Part shown: one piece after another, positions 6,384-13,024 of the stretch
How the letters are laid out: every line of letters begins with the position of its first letter
How positions within the stretch are numbered: position 1 is the first letter of the stretch
Virus record (IMG/VR): IMGVR_UViG_3300013010_000065
Span: 1-24,601 of that record
Direction: 5' to 3' (one strand)
Source: a virus
DNA: 24,601 nt
Notes under the pieces: generated by a model
Seen by the model: the letters and a program-made list of their open reading frames with translations, nothing else
Told to the model about the DNA's origin: nothing
Databases searched by the model: none
Program-made: the position numbers and the translations under genes

Positions 6384-6989
6384 ATGGGAGAGAAATTTAA
6401 TCCAATGGATGTTGTGAGTGTTCCTATGGAAGAACTGAAGTTAGATGATCAGAATGCTCGGAAAGGTAACATTTCTGCAATAGTGGAAAGTCTTGAGGAA
6501 TTTGGTCAGCATCGACCTATAGTTGCTCAAAAAAAGAGTAAAAAAATTATTGCAGGGAACCATATGTATCGGGCGGCTCAGGCTTTAGGCTGGAGTCATG
6601 TAAACGTTTACTGGGTTGATGATAATGAGATCCAAGCAATGAGGCGTGGACTAGCGGATAACGCAACGGCTAATCTGGCGACATGGGATGAAACAGTGTT
6701 AGCGGAACTTTTATCTCAGACTGGAGTAGTTCCGGGTATTGATGAAAGCATGTTGGAATCTTTGACAATGGTGATGGAGAAAGAGGTTAAAGAATCTCCA
6801 ATTTTCCCAATAGTTGCCCGCATGAATGAGAAATATGACTATGTTGTTGTGATTGCTAAAAGCGAGATTGACACTGTTTGGTTGTATGAAAAATTTGGGT
6901 TAAGGGTTGAGCAGTCGTATAAAGGTCCGAAGACTGCGAGATCTCATGTAGTGACTGTTGAGAGATTGCAGGAATTATGGAAGAGTTAG
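6384..6989 (+). CDS. ParB-like protein with extra C-terminal domain
   Basis: 201 residues. Residues about 10-125 are a ParB/Srx domain with NARKGN, SIVESLEEFGQHRPIV-like text and a canonical AGNHMYRAAQALGW at 57-70. The C-terminal part (about 138-201) contains YDYVVVIAK and a SYKG segment found in phage ParB-like proteins next to DNA-modification genes. It overlaps by 13 bases a gene for a glycosyltransferase of the TET-associated type, which suggests the three genes (two ParB-like, one glycosyltransferase) act together, perhaps to choose or read modified bases. That link is inference. Ribosome binding site GGTAGGGGAAG at 6371-6381. Confidence 0.8.
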   Translation: MGEKFNPMDVVSVPMEELKLDDQNARKGNISAIVESLEEFGQHRPIVAQKKSKKIIAGNHMYRAAQALGWSHVNVYWVDDNEIQAMRRGLADNATANLATWDETVLAELLSQTGVVPGIDESMLESLTMVMEKEVKESPIFPIVARMNEKYDYVVVIAKSEIDTVWLYEKFGLRVEQSYKGPKTARSHVVTVERLQELWKS

Positions 6990-7720
6990 TCAAAATTATT
7001 TGTCCTTCATCTAAAAGGGCAGATAACGTTATGACGGCAAAAGTTGTTCACGAGTTGGCGATATGTGTTCCAGAATCCGAAGCGGCTGAATACAAAGCAC
7101 ATAATCCTAATTGCGAAATAATCACTCACCCGAATGATGTGATCGGGCTACCATTGAAACGGCAATGGATCTACGAAAAATTTGGCAACATTTTTATGCT
7201 TGATGATGACATTGCCTACATGAGGGATTGGACCTGCCCACCGGGGAAAAACTCTACGTTTGAACCTGATGTAGTTAGAGAAATGATTCAACGGCAGGCA
7301 TGGATGGCGAAAGAAATCGGGGCTTACCTTTTCGGGTTCAATCATCTAGTACGTCCAGTGTTTGTTCATCCTCAGCAACCTTTTGCGATTAAGGGATTTA
7401 TACCGGGGCATTCAATGGGTCTTCTGAAAGGCTCAAAACTTTATTGGCATAAACGTGCCACGACTGTATGTGACTATTGGATCTCTTCACTGAATGCTTA
7501 TCATCACCGTATTGTGTGGAAAGATTTACATTACGGGTTCCTGCAAACCAAAACGTTTAAGGGGGCTGGAGGTCAGGCACAACATCGTTCTATGGCTGTT
7601 GAGTTTGAAGCGAATGTTTTTCTTCGAGAGTATTTCGGTAGTGACGTTATTCGGAATAAGAAAGACACAATCACTAAAAGATCCCATGATGCTATGCGTC
7701 ATATGGCTTTACCGTACTGA
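6977..7720 (+). CDS. TET-associated-type glycosyltransferase (TAGT-like)
   Basis: 247 residues, GT-A-like layout. The N-terminus reads IICPSSKRADNVMTAKVV (8-25), a pattern I associate with phage glycosyltransferases linked to TET/JBP base modification; ICVPES follows and the nucleotide-sugar metal site is DDD at 76-78 (MLDDDIAYM). Downstream are a FNHLVRP segment, GHSMGLL and a conserved DYWISSLNAYHHR region that could form the acceptor site. The known relatives add sugars to hydroxymethylated bases in phage DNA. No TET dioxygenase, hydroxymethylase or thymidylate synthase homologue is present in this window, so the acceptor is unknown. Protein glycosylation remains possible. Confidence 0.65.
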   Translation: MEELVKIICPSSKRADNVMTAKVVHELAICVPESEAAEYKAHNPNCEIITHPNDVIGLPLKRQWIYEKFGNIFMLDDDIAYMRDWTCPPGKNSTFEPDVVREMIQRQAWMAKEIGAYLFGFNHLVRPVFVHPQQPFAIKGFIPGHSMGLLKGSKLYWHKRATTVCDYWISSLNAYHHRIVWKDLHYGFLQTKTFKGAGGQAQHRSMAVEFEANVFLREYFGSDVIRNKKDTITKRSHDAMRHMALPY

Positions 7721-7905
7721 TGGGCGGCAAGATTGTTGAAAGATCCATACCCGTAGTGGGGAATGGGAAAACGTACGCTGTCTGGGTTTGGGCTGTGGAA
7801 TGGGACGATGTGATAGATTCCGCTTTCAAAGATCGTGACATGGCAGAAAAAAGATTGAGGGAAATCGTTGCAATAAGGGGGGGTACTGCTATAGTGGGGG
7901 AATAA
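7720..7905 (+). CDS. Hypothetical 61-residue protein
   Basis: Starts at ATG sharing one base with the previous stop (TGATG). An N-terminal beta hairpin with KTYAVWVWAVEWDD is followed by an amphipathic helix (DMAEKRLREIV). No ribosome binding site is evident, so translation is probably coupled to the glycosyltransferase gene. No function recognised. The strand-then-helix shape resembles the micro-proteins at 10917, 11123 and 12806. Confidence 0.5.
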   Translation: MGGKIVERSIPVVGNGKTYAVWVWAVEWDDVIDSAFKDRDMAEKRLREIVAIRGGTAIVGE

Positions 7906-7928
7906 CCAAACTATTGAGGGGAAACACA

Positions 7929-8528
7929 ATGGAAAGAAAAAACATGATTCCACCAACCGTAAATGGATATGAGTGGGCTGAGGTTGTATCGGCTATGCAG
8001 AAATGTATCCGTAGAGGGCTCGAAGAAGAGGCTCTTTACTGGGCATCTGAACTTGATAAATCAGGATACGGGCAGCACGTATGGCGGAGGCTTCTGATCA
8101 TTACTAGCGAAGATATTGGATTGGCTGAACCCCATCTTCCTGCTCAGATCAGGGCGTTATATGACAATTGGTTGGACTTCAAGAAGGCAAAAAAATCAGC
8201 CGAGAATATGTTTATTGTTCATGCGGTGATGATTCTTTCGAGGGCTAAAAAATCTCGGGCGGTAGATAACGCGCTTGTGATGAACTATCTGGAACAACCT
8301 GAATGGCGTGAGGTTCCTGACGTTGCTATCGATAAACATACTCTGAGGGGTAAGAGAATGGGACGGGGCTTCAAACACTTTATTGAAGAAGGATCCTACG
8401 TTGAGAATGAGGATTTCACTGTGGAGGATCCATACAAAGAACGGGCTTTCGACATATTTTTGCGCAGTGAACGGAAACCCAAAACTCAAACAATGCCACT
8501 TCCTGAACCTGATCAACTTTTCGCGTAG
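7929..8528 (+). CDS. RarA/MgsA C-terminal domain protein, stand-alone
   Basis: 199 residues. Residues about 8-70 match the tetramerisation region of the RarA/MgsA clamp-loader-like ATPases: VSAMQKCIRRGLEEEALYWA near 18-37 and WRRLLIITSEDIGLAEP near 51-67. The AAA+ ATPase core that normally precedes this region is absent, so the protein cannot be a full replication-fork remodeller; it may bind host RarA or phage replication proteins. ATG 7929 follows GAGGGGAAA at 7916-7924 and is preferred over an in-frame TTG. It closes the operon that began at P1. The C-terminal half is not recognised. Confidence 0.7.
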   Translation: MERKNMIPPTVNGYEWAEVVSAMQKCIRRGLEEEALYWASELDKSGYGQHVWRRLLIITSEDIGLAEPHLPAQIRALYDNWLDFKKAKKSAENMFIVHAVMILSRAKKSRAVDNALVMNYLEQPEWREVPDVAIDKHTLRGKRMGRGFKHFIEEGSYVENEDFTVEDPYKERAFDIFLRSERKPKTQTMPLPEPDQLFA

Positions 8529-8531
8529 CAC

Positions 8532-8546
8532 TACTACCGTGTAGTA
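8532..8546 (+). repeat. Inverted repeat over terminase promoter
   Basis: TACTAC-CGT-GTAGTA is a perfect six-base inverted repeat whose right arm overlaps the -10 candidate TAGTAT at 8542-8547. It could be an operator. Confidence 0.45.
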
Positions 8547-8547
8547 T
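8542..8547 (+). promoter_or_regulatory. Leaderless -10 candidate TAGTAT
   Basis: TAGTAT lies exactly six bases before the ATG at 8554, and no Shine-Dalgarno is present. Confidence 0.5.
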
Positions 8548-8553
8548 CAACGT

Positions 8554-9006
8554 ATGGCGAAAACTAAACTAAATCCTGAAAGGCAATCCAGAATTGTAGA
8601 ATCCCTTCAGCAGGGAAACTATATTGAAACCTCAGCACGTTACGCGGGGATCACTCCACAGGTGTTCTATAAGTGGATGAAACGTGGGATCTCTGAACGA
8701 CAGTTGATTCAAGATGGTGTTGAGGCTAATCCCGAAGAAACAATTTACGTTGATTTTGTAGAAGCGGTTGAAAAGGCTCGCGCTCAGGCTGAGATGCGTA
8801 ACGTTGGTTTGATTCAAAAAGCCGCAGTGGATGGGACTTGGCAGGCAGCAGCGTGGTATCTGGAGAGGTCTTATCCGAAGAGGTGGGGACGTAGCGACAG
8901 GCTTGAGCATGTTGGTGCTGACGGTGGCGCTATTGAGATCTCCGTTAGTGTCGATGAACTTCAGGAGAAAGTCAGTGAGATTCTTAAAAATAGGGTGACC
9001 GAGTAA
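8554..9006 (+). CDS. Terminase small subunit-like DNA-binding protein
   Basis: 150 residues. A helix-turn-helix occupies about 11-45 (RIVESLQQGNYIETSARYAG, then TPQVFYKWMKRG), followed by a helical oligomerisation region (AEMRNVGLIQKAA) and a WYLERSYPKRWGR segment near 101-113 that is typical of small terminase subunits of this type. It recognises the packaging site and feeds DNA to the large subunit encoded nine bases downstream. The start codon lacks a Shine-Dalgarno but has TAGTAT six bases upstream. The C-terminus is acidic with a predicted coiled helix that may contact the large subunit. Confidence 0.85.
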   Translation: MAKTKLNPERQSRIVESLQQGNYIETSARYAGITPQVFYKWMKRGISERQLIQDGVEANPEETIYVDFVEAVEKARAQAEMRNVGLIQKAAVDGTWQAAAWYLERSYPKRWGRSDRLEHVGADGGAIEISVSVDELQEKVSEILKNRVTE

Positions 9007-9015
9007 GGGGTTAAA

Positions 9016-10563
9016 GTGCCGCTGATTGATGAAATTGCTGATGCGGATCCCAAAACTCGGGAATTGTTGTTTGCTTCTTTGAATCAACCTGAACGATTAG
9101 CATTGCTTAAGGCGATGGAATCAGAAATTTCTAACCCATATTCCAAATACAGGGAAAGTCCTGTGTCTTTCGTTACTAATGTTTTAGGAGAAAGTGTTTG
9201 GTCTAAACAGATTGAGATCCTTGAATCTGTTCGAGACAATAAACGTACAGCGGTTCCTGCTTGTCACGCTCCCGGAAAATCTCATATTGCTGCTCGGGCG
9301 ATTGCTTGGTGGGTTGTTGTTCATCCTCCGGGATCAGTAAGGGTAGTTACCACTGCTACTACTTTTCGTCAGGTGAAAGGGATCCTCTGGTCTCACATTC
9401 GTTCTTTGGCTGCTAAACATAATCTTCCGGGTGAAGTGTTTACAACTGAATGGAAAATTGATAATCAGATAGTTGCGGATGGTTTCTCTCCTGCTGAACA
9501 TAACGAGTCTGCTGTTCAAGGTATTCACTCGGAGAATCTTCTTATTGTTGTGGATGAGGCTGGAGGTATATCGAACACAATCGGTCAGGCTCTTGAAGCG
9601 TTGATGACTGGTCAGCACACTCGTTTGTTGTTGTTAGGAAACCCTCCAACGAATAACGTTGGGTCATGGTTTGAGCGTTCTTGTTCTTCTGATTTGTATA
9701 ACGTGATTCCGATCAGTGCTTTTGATACACCGAACTTCACTGGAGAACCTGTTGGCGCTTGGTCTCGTAATCTGGTTGATCAGGAATGGGTTGATGATGT
9801 AACTCGTGCTTTTGGTAATGAATCTCCTTTCGTTCAGGCTCGTGTTTATGCGAGGTTTCCTCGTACTTCTGAAACTTCTGTTATTCCTGTGGAATGGATT
9901 GAGCAGGCGATGGGGTTGGAATCTGATCCCGGTCCAATCAAATTAGGTGTGGACGTTGCGGCTGATGGTGGTGATGAATTTGTTATTGCGAGGCTTCACG
10001 GTCAAACGGCTTCTATTGTTCATACTTCTCGGGGTAATAGATCTCCTATTGAGGTGGCTGGGCGTGTTTTGGATGCGATTAAATCTGCTCAGAAGATTCA
10101 TGTTGCTCAGGGGACTAGGGAAAAGGTTCGTGTGAAGATTGATGCTATTGGTGTGGGCTGGGGTGTTGCTGGTTTACTGGAAGAGTGGGGGGCTGATGGG
10201 CGGCATGATGCTGTGATTGTTCCAGTGAATGTTGCTCAATCTGCTTATGATCGTGAGCAGTTTGCTAATCAACGGGCTGAGATGTGGTGGACTGGTCGAG
10301 AGGCGTTGCAACCGAATGAGGATGGATATCAGGATCTTGCTTTGGATGTTGATCATTCAACGATGATGCAGTTGGCGGCTCCTTCGTATCGTGCTAATTC
10401 TTCTGGCAGGTTGCAGATTGAATCGAAGATGGAAATGTCTAAGCGTGGGATTGGTTCTCCTGATCGTGCGGAGGCGGTTCTTTTGGCGTTGTTTGAACCT
10501 CCTCGTTGGGAGCCTTTGATCGCTGCTCCTATGGGTATTACCAAATCGAATGAATGGATCTAG
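9016..10563 (+). CDS. terL: Terminase large subunit
   Basis: 515 residues from GTG. The ATPase domain has a variant Walker A (CHAPGKS at 83-89, arginine-free), a Walker B LLIVVDE (175-181) and a coupling-like LLLLGNP (204-210). The RNase H-like nuclease domain follows with D313 in GVDVAADGGDE, D376 in KIDAIGVGWG and D483 in SPDRAEAVLLAL. It pumps DNA into the prohead and cuts the concatemer. Length and motif order are complete, so the gene looks functional. In most phages the portal follows directly; here the portal is 7.3 kb further on. Confidence 0.95.
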   Translation: MPLIDEIADADPKTRELLFASLNQPERLALLKAMESEISNPYSKYRESPVSFVTNVLGESVWSKQIEILESVRDNKRTAVPACHAPGKSHIAARAIAWWVVVHPPGSVRVVTTATTFRQVKGILWSHIRSLAAKHNLPGEVFTTEWKIDNQIVADGFSPAEHNESAVQGIHSENLLIVVDEAGGISNTIGQALEALMTGQHTRLLLLGNPPTNNVGSWFERSCSSDLYNVIPISAFDTPNFTGEPVGAWSRNLVDQEWVDDVTRAFGNESPFVQARVYARFPRTSETSVIPVEWIEQAMGLESDPGPIKLGVDVAADGGDEFVIARLHGQTASIVHTSRGNRSPIEVAGRVLDAIKSAQKIHVAQGTREKVRVKIDAIGVGWGVAGLLEEWGADGRHDAVIVPVNVAQSAYDREQFANQRAEMWWTGREALQPNEDGYQDLALDVDHSTMMQLAAPSYRANSSGRLQIESKMEMSKRGIGSPDRAEAVLLALFEPPRWEPLIAAPMGITKSNEWI

Positions 10564-10565
10564 GT

Positions 10566-10609
10566 GGGGATTTGAGGGGCTTTTAAGGGGTTTTCGTGAG
10601 GGGGTTGGG
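10566..10609 (+). other. G-run array downstream of terminase
   Basis: Five runs of three to five G (at 10566, 10576, 10587, 10600 and 10607) are separated by T-rich loops of 2-9 bases. The same order of runs and loops occurs at 24143-24186, upstream of P4. It fits a G-quadruplex-forming sequence in the nontemplate strand and mRNA. Confidence 0.5.
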
Positions 10610-10637
10610 TACTTTTACCTTAGATAAATTTGTGGCG

Positions 10638-10660
10638 GTTTTGGTGGGGAAAACTTTTTT
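10638..10660 (+). terminator. Possible weak terminator
   Basis: GTTTT (10638-10642) pairs with AAAAC (10650-10654) around a G-rich loop and is followed by six T. The stem is weak, so it may need the upstream G-runs to pause polymerase; it may instead serve as an AT-rich upstream element for P2. Confidence 0.35.
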
Positions 10661-10679
10661 AATTATTTTTGAAATAGAC

Positions 10680-10708
10680 TTGACACTACGGGGGCGTGGC
10701 ATTAAAGT
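10680..10708 (+). promoter_or_regulatory. Promoter P2 (TTGACA-17-TAAAGT)
   Basis: A perfect -35 box at 10680-10685 and TAAAGT at 10703-10708, 17-base spacer with ACGGGG at positions 3-8. The region from AAATAGAC through TAAAGT is nearly identical to P4. Confidence 0.85.
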
Positions 10709-10712
10709 GAAG

Positions 10713-10735
10713 TTGTAGGTCAAGGGGACCAACAA
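10713..10735 (+). promoter_or_regulatory. 5'-terminal hairpin of P2 transcript
   Basis: TTGT-A-GGTC (10713-10721) pairs with GACC-A-ACAA (10727-10735), leaving one A-A mismatch, and exposes the loop AAGGG (10722-10726). Confidence 0.65.
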
Positions 10736-10747
10736 AGGAGGAAAAAA

Positions 10748-10915
10748 ATGAGCACCAAAGAATTTAGCGTTGTGGCTCGGTACATCAAAGAAACCGATCC
10801 TTCTCAATTCAAAAACATTTGTTCAATCATTAACAGTAAAAGTTTGATTCAGATCGGCATGTTCGTTGAGATGACCGACCCTGAAATGTTTGAATCAATC
10901 GTGGAAGGAAAGTGA
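10748..10915 (+). CDS. Hypothetical 55-residue protein
   Basis: First gene after promoter P2, with AAAGGAGG at 10735-10742 as a strong ribosome binding site. The sequence is helical, with DPSQFKNICSIINSK and a MTDPEMFESIVEG ending. No family recognised. The strong promoter and ribosome binding site suggest high expression. Confidence 0.7.
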   Translation: MSTKEFSVVARYIKETDPSQFKNICSIINSKSLIQIGMFVEMTDPEMFESIVEGK

Positions 10916-10916
10916 C

Positions 10917-11126
10917 ATGCGTTCACCTTACGGATGGATTAAACCTGCTGGTAAAGGTTCCTCTTATTGTACTTACAGTGGTCAATACTGGATTGTTAAA
11001 TTAAAGGGGCAATGGGTTTTAATGCAGATGAGTAGTCAATCCTTAAAAAGGAAACAAGAAGTTTTTGGCAAATTTGGATCTTTAATGTCTGCTGTTAAAT
11101 ACTACGAAAACGAGGTGAAGTCATGA
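10917..11126 (+). CDS. Micro-protein, W-x-Y-x-W family
   Basis: 69 residues from ATG 10917, preceded by GGAAGGAAAG; a longer frame starting in the previous gene is not supported. The protein reads GWIKPAGKG, then SGQYWIVKLKGQWVLM and a C-terminal helix FGSLMSAVKYYENEV. The same shape, a three- to four-stranded sheet with aromatic residues followed by an AK-x-YAE-like helix, is seen at 11123 and 12806. Function unknown. Confidence 0.65.
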   Translation: MRSPYGWIKPAGKGSSYCTYSGQYWIVKLKGQWVLMQMSSQSLKRKQEVFGKFGSLMSAVKYYENEVKS

Positions 11127-11338
11127 CTGTTTGGAAACGTGAAATGGCAGGGGTCTATACGTTGTTGATTGATCCTCAATTTCAGGTGAAAAGTTATTGT
11201 GAGTGTACGTATTCGAACTGCATAATGAAGTGGGCTGTTTATTTGGAGGATGAACCAATAGACAGTATGTATTTCTGGTCTTTGAATAAAGCGAAGGAAC
11301 AAGCGGAGGCGTTGTCAGAGTTGCAGGTTGTTAAATAA
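11123..11338 (+). CDS. Micro-protein, W-x-Y-x-W family
   Basis: 71 residues, ATGA overlap with the previous gene. It has GVYTLLIDPQ, a CEC-x6-C cysteine cluster, KWAVYLEDE, and a helix with LNKAKEQAEALSEL. The arrangement parallels the proteins at 10917 and 12806, which suggests a small paralogous set that arose by duplication. Function unknown; last gene of the P2 unit before promoter P3. Confidence 0.65.
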   Translation: MTVWKREMAGVYTLLIDPQFQVKSYCECTYSNCIMKWAVYLEDEPIDSMYFWSLNKAKEQAEALSELQVVK

Positions 11339-11351
11339 TTTTAAGATGCAC

Positions 11352-11372
11352 CCCCCGTGTAACGTTACGGGG
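11352..11372 (+). repeat. Imperfect palindrome at P3
   Basis: CCCCG-TG-TAAC pairs with GTTACGGGG; the centre GTAACGTTAC (11359-11368) is a perfect palindrome. It occupies the place of the P3 -35 box and could be an operator or activator site. Confidence 0.5.
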
Positions 11373-11387
11373 ACGGTATGTTACACT
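11359..11387 (+). promoter_or_regulatory. Promoter P3 (GTAACG-17-TACACT)
   Basis: The -10 box TACACT (11382-11387) and the 17-base spacer with ACGGGG at positions 3-8 match P1, P2 and P4, but the -35 position holds GTAACG, half of a palindrome, instead of TTGACA. It may depend on an activator. Confidence 0.65.
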
Positions 11388-11395
11388 GAGAATAT

Positions 11396-11414
11396 GAGAG
11401 TCAAGGGGGCTCTC
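11396..11414 (+). promoter_or_regulatory. 5'-terminal hairpin of P3 transcript
   Basis: GAGAGTC (11396-11402) pairs with GGCTCTC (11408-11414) with one T-G wobble; the loop is AAGGG. The stem starts eight bases after the -10 box, as at P1 and P4. Confidence 0.65.
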
Positions 11415-11431
11415 AAACTGAGGAGGAAAAA

Positions 11432-11800
11432 ATGCGATACGGATCATTCGTAAACATGATTCAAGACGGAGTTGCTACTTTTGAACCTGCGGTTGGAATG
11501 GGTGTAACCATCCTGATGTGGACAGATCGCAAGGCGGCAACAATCGTAGAAGTTGATCGTTTCAAAAGCGGTCCTAAAAAAGGTCAAGTTAAAACAGTTG
11601 TGATTGTGCGAGACATTGTGACTCGCGTAGATAACAATGGGATGAGTGATTCTCAAACTTACACGTACGAGCCTGATCCCAATGGTTACCGTGAACACTG
11701 GACGATCCGCAAGGATGGTCGATTCCGCCAGTCGGGTTATGTTGATGGCAACACACTGCGAATTGGTAGTCGAGACTACTACCACGATTATTCTTTCTAA
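11432..11800 (+). CDS. Conserved phage protein (GMGVTILMWTDR)
   Basis: 122 residues, beta-rich. It contains GMGVTILMWTDRKAATIVEV near 22-41, a basic KSGPKKGQVKTV loop, a MSDSQTYTYEPDP segment and a repeated-looking C-terminus (TIRKDGRFRQSG, LRIGSRDYYHDYSF). I recognise it as an uncharacterised protein frequent in phages of actinobacteria; the WTDRxA pattern and small barrel shape could suit RNA or DNA binding, but this is not shown. First gene after promoter P3, with GAGGAGG as ribosome binding site. Confidence 0.75.
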   Translation: MRYGSFVNMIQDGVATFEPAVGMGVTILMWTDRKAATIVEVDRFKSGPKKGQVKTVVIVRDIVTRVDNNGMSDSQTYTYEPDPNGYREHWTIRKDGRFRQSGYVDGNTLRIGSRDYYHDYSF

Positions 11801-11812
11801 GGGGAAAATGAA

Positions 11813-12181
11813 ATGACAAAAATGACAGTAACAGAACGTAAAGAGCGTTTGGCATCATTGAAGACAATCGCGGATGCTTTCGCAGCCGGGGTGACAGAAG
11901 AAGAACTGTCGGCACAAGCACCGTTGCTGATTGGAAGGTACTCATTCCGAAATGTTTGTCTGATTCTTGGGCAGCGAGCGGATGCAGTCGAGTGCGCGGG
12001 GTTCCATGACTGGAAGAAGGTAGGTCGTTCCGTGAAGAAGGGGGCTAAAGGAATCGCGATCCTTGTGCCGATCACAAAGAAGGCTGATTCGGAAAGTGGA
12101 AGCGACTCACTGTGGTTCTCCTACCGTTACGTTTTCGATTTGTCGGACACGGAAGAAATCAAAGTGGAGGTGGCAGCATGA
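11813..12181 (+). CDS. ArdC N-terminal domain-like protein
   Basis: 122 residues. Residues about 35-90 match the ArdC N-terminal, single-strand-DNA-binding domain: YSFRNVCLILGQRADA at 43-58, then GFHDWKKVGRSVKKGAKGIAIL at 63-84 in pieces. ArdC proteins protect incoming DNA from restriction; the metallopeptidase half found in full ArdC is absent, as in many phage versions. The following genes, from here to 13020, use more C-rich codons than the rest of the window, which may indicate recent acquisition. ATGA overlap with the next gene. Confidence 0.8.
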   Translation: MTKMTVTERKERLASLKTIADAFAAGVTEEELSAQAPLLIGRYSFRNVCLILGQRADAVECAGFHDWKKVGRSVKKGAKGIAILVPITKKADSESGSDSLWFSYRYVFDLSDTEEIKVEVAA

Positions 12182-12438
12182 GTTGGGAAGGCACTAAGAC
12201 AGGTGCATACAAGTTTGCGTGCGATTGGGAGGGCTGCACGGCAACCATTCTCAGCGACCCAGAAAACCCCGAGCGCGACATAAAGTACCTACTGCCACCC
12301 GAGTGGTCAGGCATGCTGCTCACGAGCATGGGTGATGGTGATTACGCCGCGATCCTTTGCACTACGCACGCCGCGTTGATTGCCATCGCGGTCAGAGAAA
12401 GAATGCGGGACAGAAACGGTCTCGTAGTTGGATACTAA
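12178..12438 (+). CDS. Hypothetical protein with possible zinc site
   Basis: 86 residues from the ATG overlapping the ArdC-N gene. Three cysteines and a histidine (CDWEGC near 15-20, then CTTHA near 61-65) could bind one zinc ion. The C-terminus is a helix with VRERMRDR. Codon use is more GC-rich than elsewhere. No function recognised. Confidence 0.6.
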   Translation: MSWEGTKTGAYKFACDWEGCTATILSDPENPERDIKYLLPPEWSGMLLTSMGDGDYAAILCTTHAALIAIAVRERMRDRNGLVVGY

Positions 12439-12447
12439 GGAGGAATC

Positions 12448-12627
12448 ATGATTAGAGTTACCGTAGAAGATGGTGGCGGTACTAATGCAAGTTTCAGTAT
12501 TAGCGGTGATGACACAAGTGGTTACTGGTTAGAGTTAAGCATGGGTGGAGCACAGTTTGTTGATGATTATTTTCTGGAAGAAATGATCTCTGCGATAAAG
12601 ATGAAAGTCAAGGAGGCGGCAGCATGA
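12448..12627 (+). CDS. Hypothetical 59-residue protein
   Basis: ATG 12448 follows AAGGAGGA at 12438-12444. A beta-rich N-terminal half (IRVTVEDGG, then ASFSISG and YWLELSMGG) is followed by a C-terminal helix (EEMISAIKMKVKEAAA). Stop overlaps the next start (ATGA). No family recognised. Confidence 0.65.
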   Translation: MIRVTVEDGGGTNASFSISGDDTSGYWLELSMGGAQFVDDYFLEEMISAIKMKVKEAAA

Positions 12628-12809
12628 AGGTAGCAACGGAAGTTGATCCCGGAGTAGAACTTTTCGACCGTTGCACAGTTTGCCAGCGTGACACGATACA
12701 GACCGCAACTGAAGTGATGTTGTTTGCTCCGCAAGGTGCGCGAACGATCATCGCGTGGTCGTGCGAAGCACACCCAATTCCAGAGATAATGACTGAGGAG
12801 GAATCATGA
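12624..12809 (+). CDS. Zinc-ribbon-like micro-protein
   Basis: 61 residues with CTVC near 17-20 and C-x2-H (CEAH) near 47-50, a plausible C2-CH zinc ribbon. ATGA overlaps on both sides show it is part of a tightly coupled operon. Function unknown. Confidence 0.65.
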   Translation: MKVATEVDPGVELFDRCTVCQRDTIQTATEVMLFAPQGARTIIAWSCEAHPIPEIMTEEES

Positions 12810-13024
12810 AGTGGAATCGGCACGGTGACAAAGGCTACACATCAGAGGATGGACAATTCTGGATTCACCGCTACTGGTATGACGAAGGGTATAAGACCCG
12901 CTATCGGAATTGGTGGACTATCTGCGTTAAAGAGCCATCAGGCGATTGGCTAGTCATTGATGACTGCGAGGGATTCAAAGGAGCCAAAGAATATGCCGAG
13001 CGGTACAAGGAGGAGGAAGCATGA
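12806..13024 (+). CDS. Micro-protein, W-x-Y-x-W family
   Basis: 72 residues, rich in W and Y: GYTSEDGQFWIHRYWYDEGY, then WWTICVKEPSGDWLVIDDCEG and a helix KGAKEYAERYKEEEA. The layout matches the genes at 10917 and 11123. GAGGAGG at its end serves as ribosome binding site for the next gene, and the stop overlaps the next start. Function unknown. Confidence 0.65.
   Translation: MKWNRHGDKGYTSEDGQFWIHRYWYDEGYKTRYRNWWTICVKEPSGDWLVIDDCEGFKGAKEYAERYKEEEA

Noticed and set aside
6977-7720. Full TET-dependent base modification pathway
   Set aside because: Only the glycosyltransferase-like and ParB-like members are present; I find no dioxygenase, hydroxymethylase or DNA methylase, so the complete pathway cannot be claimed.
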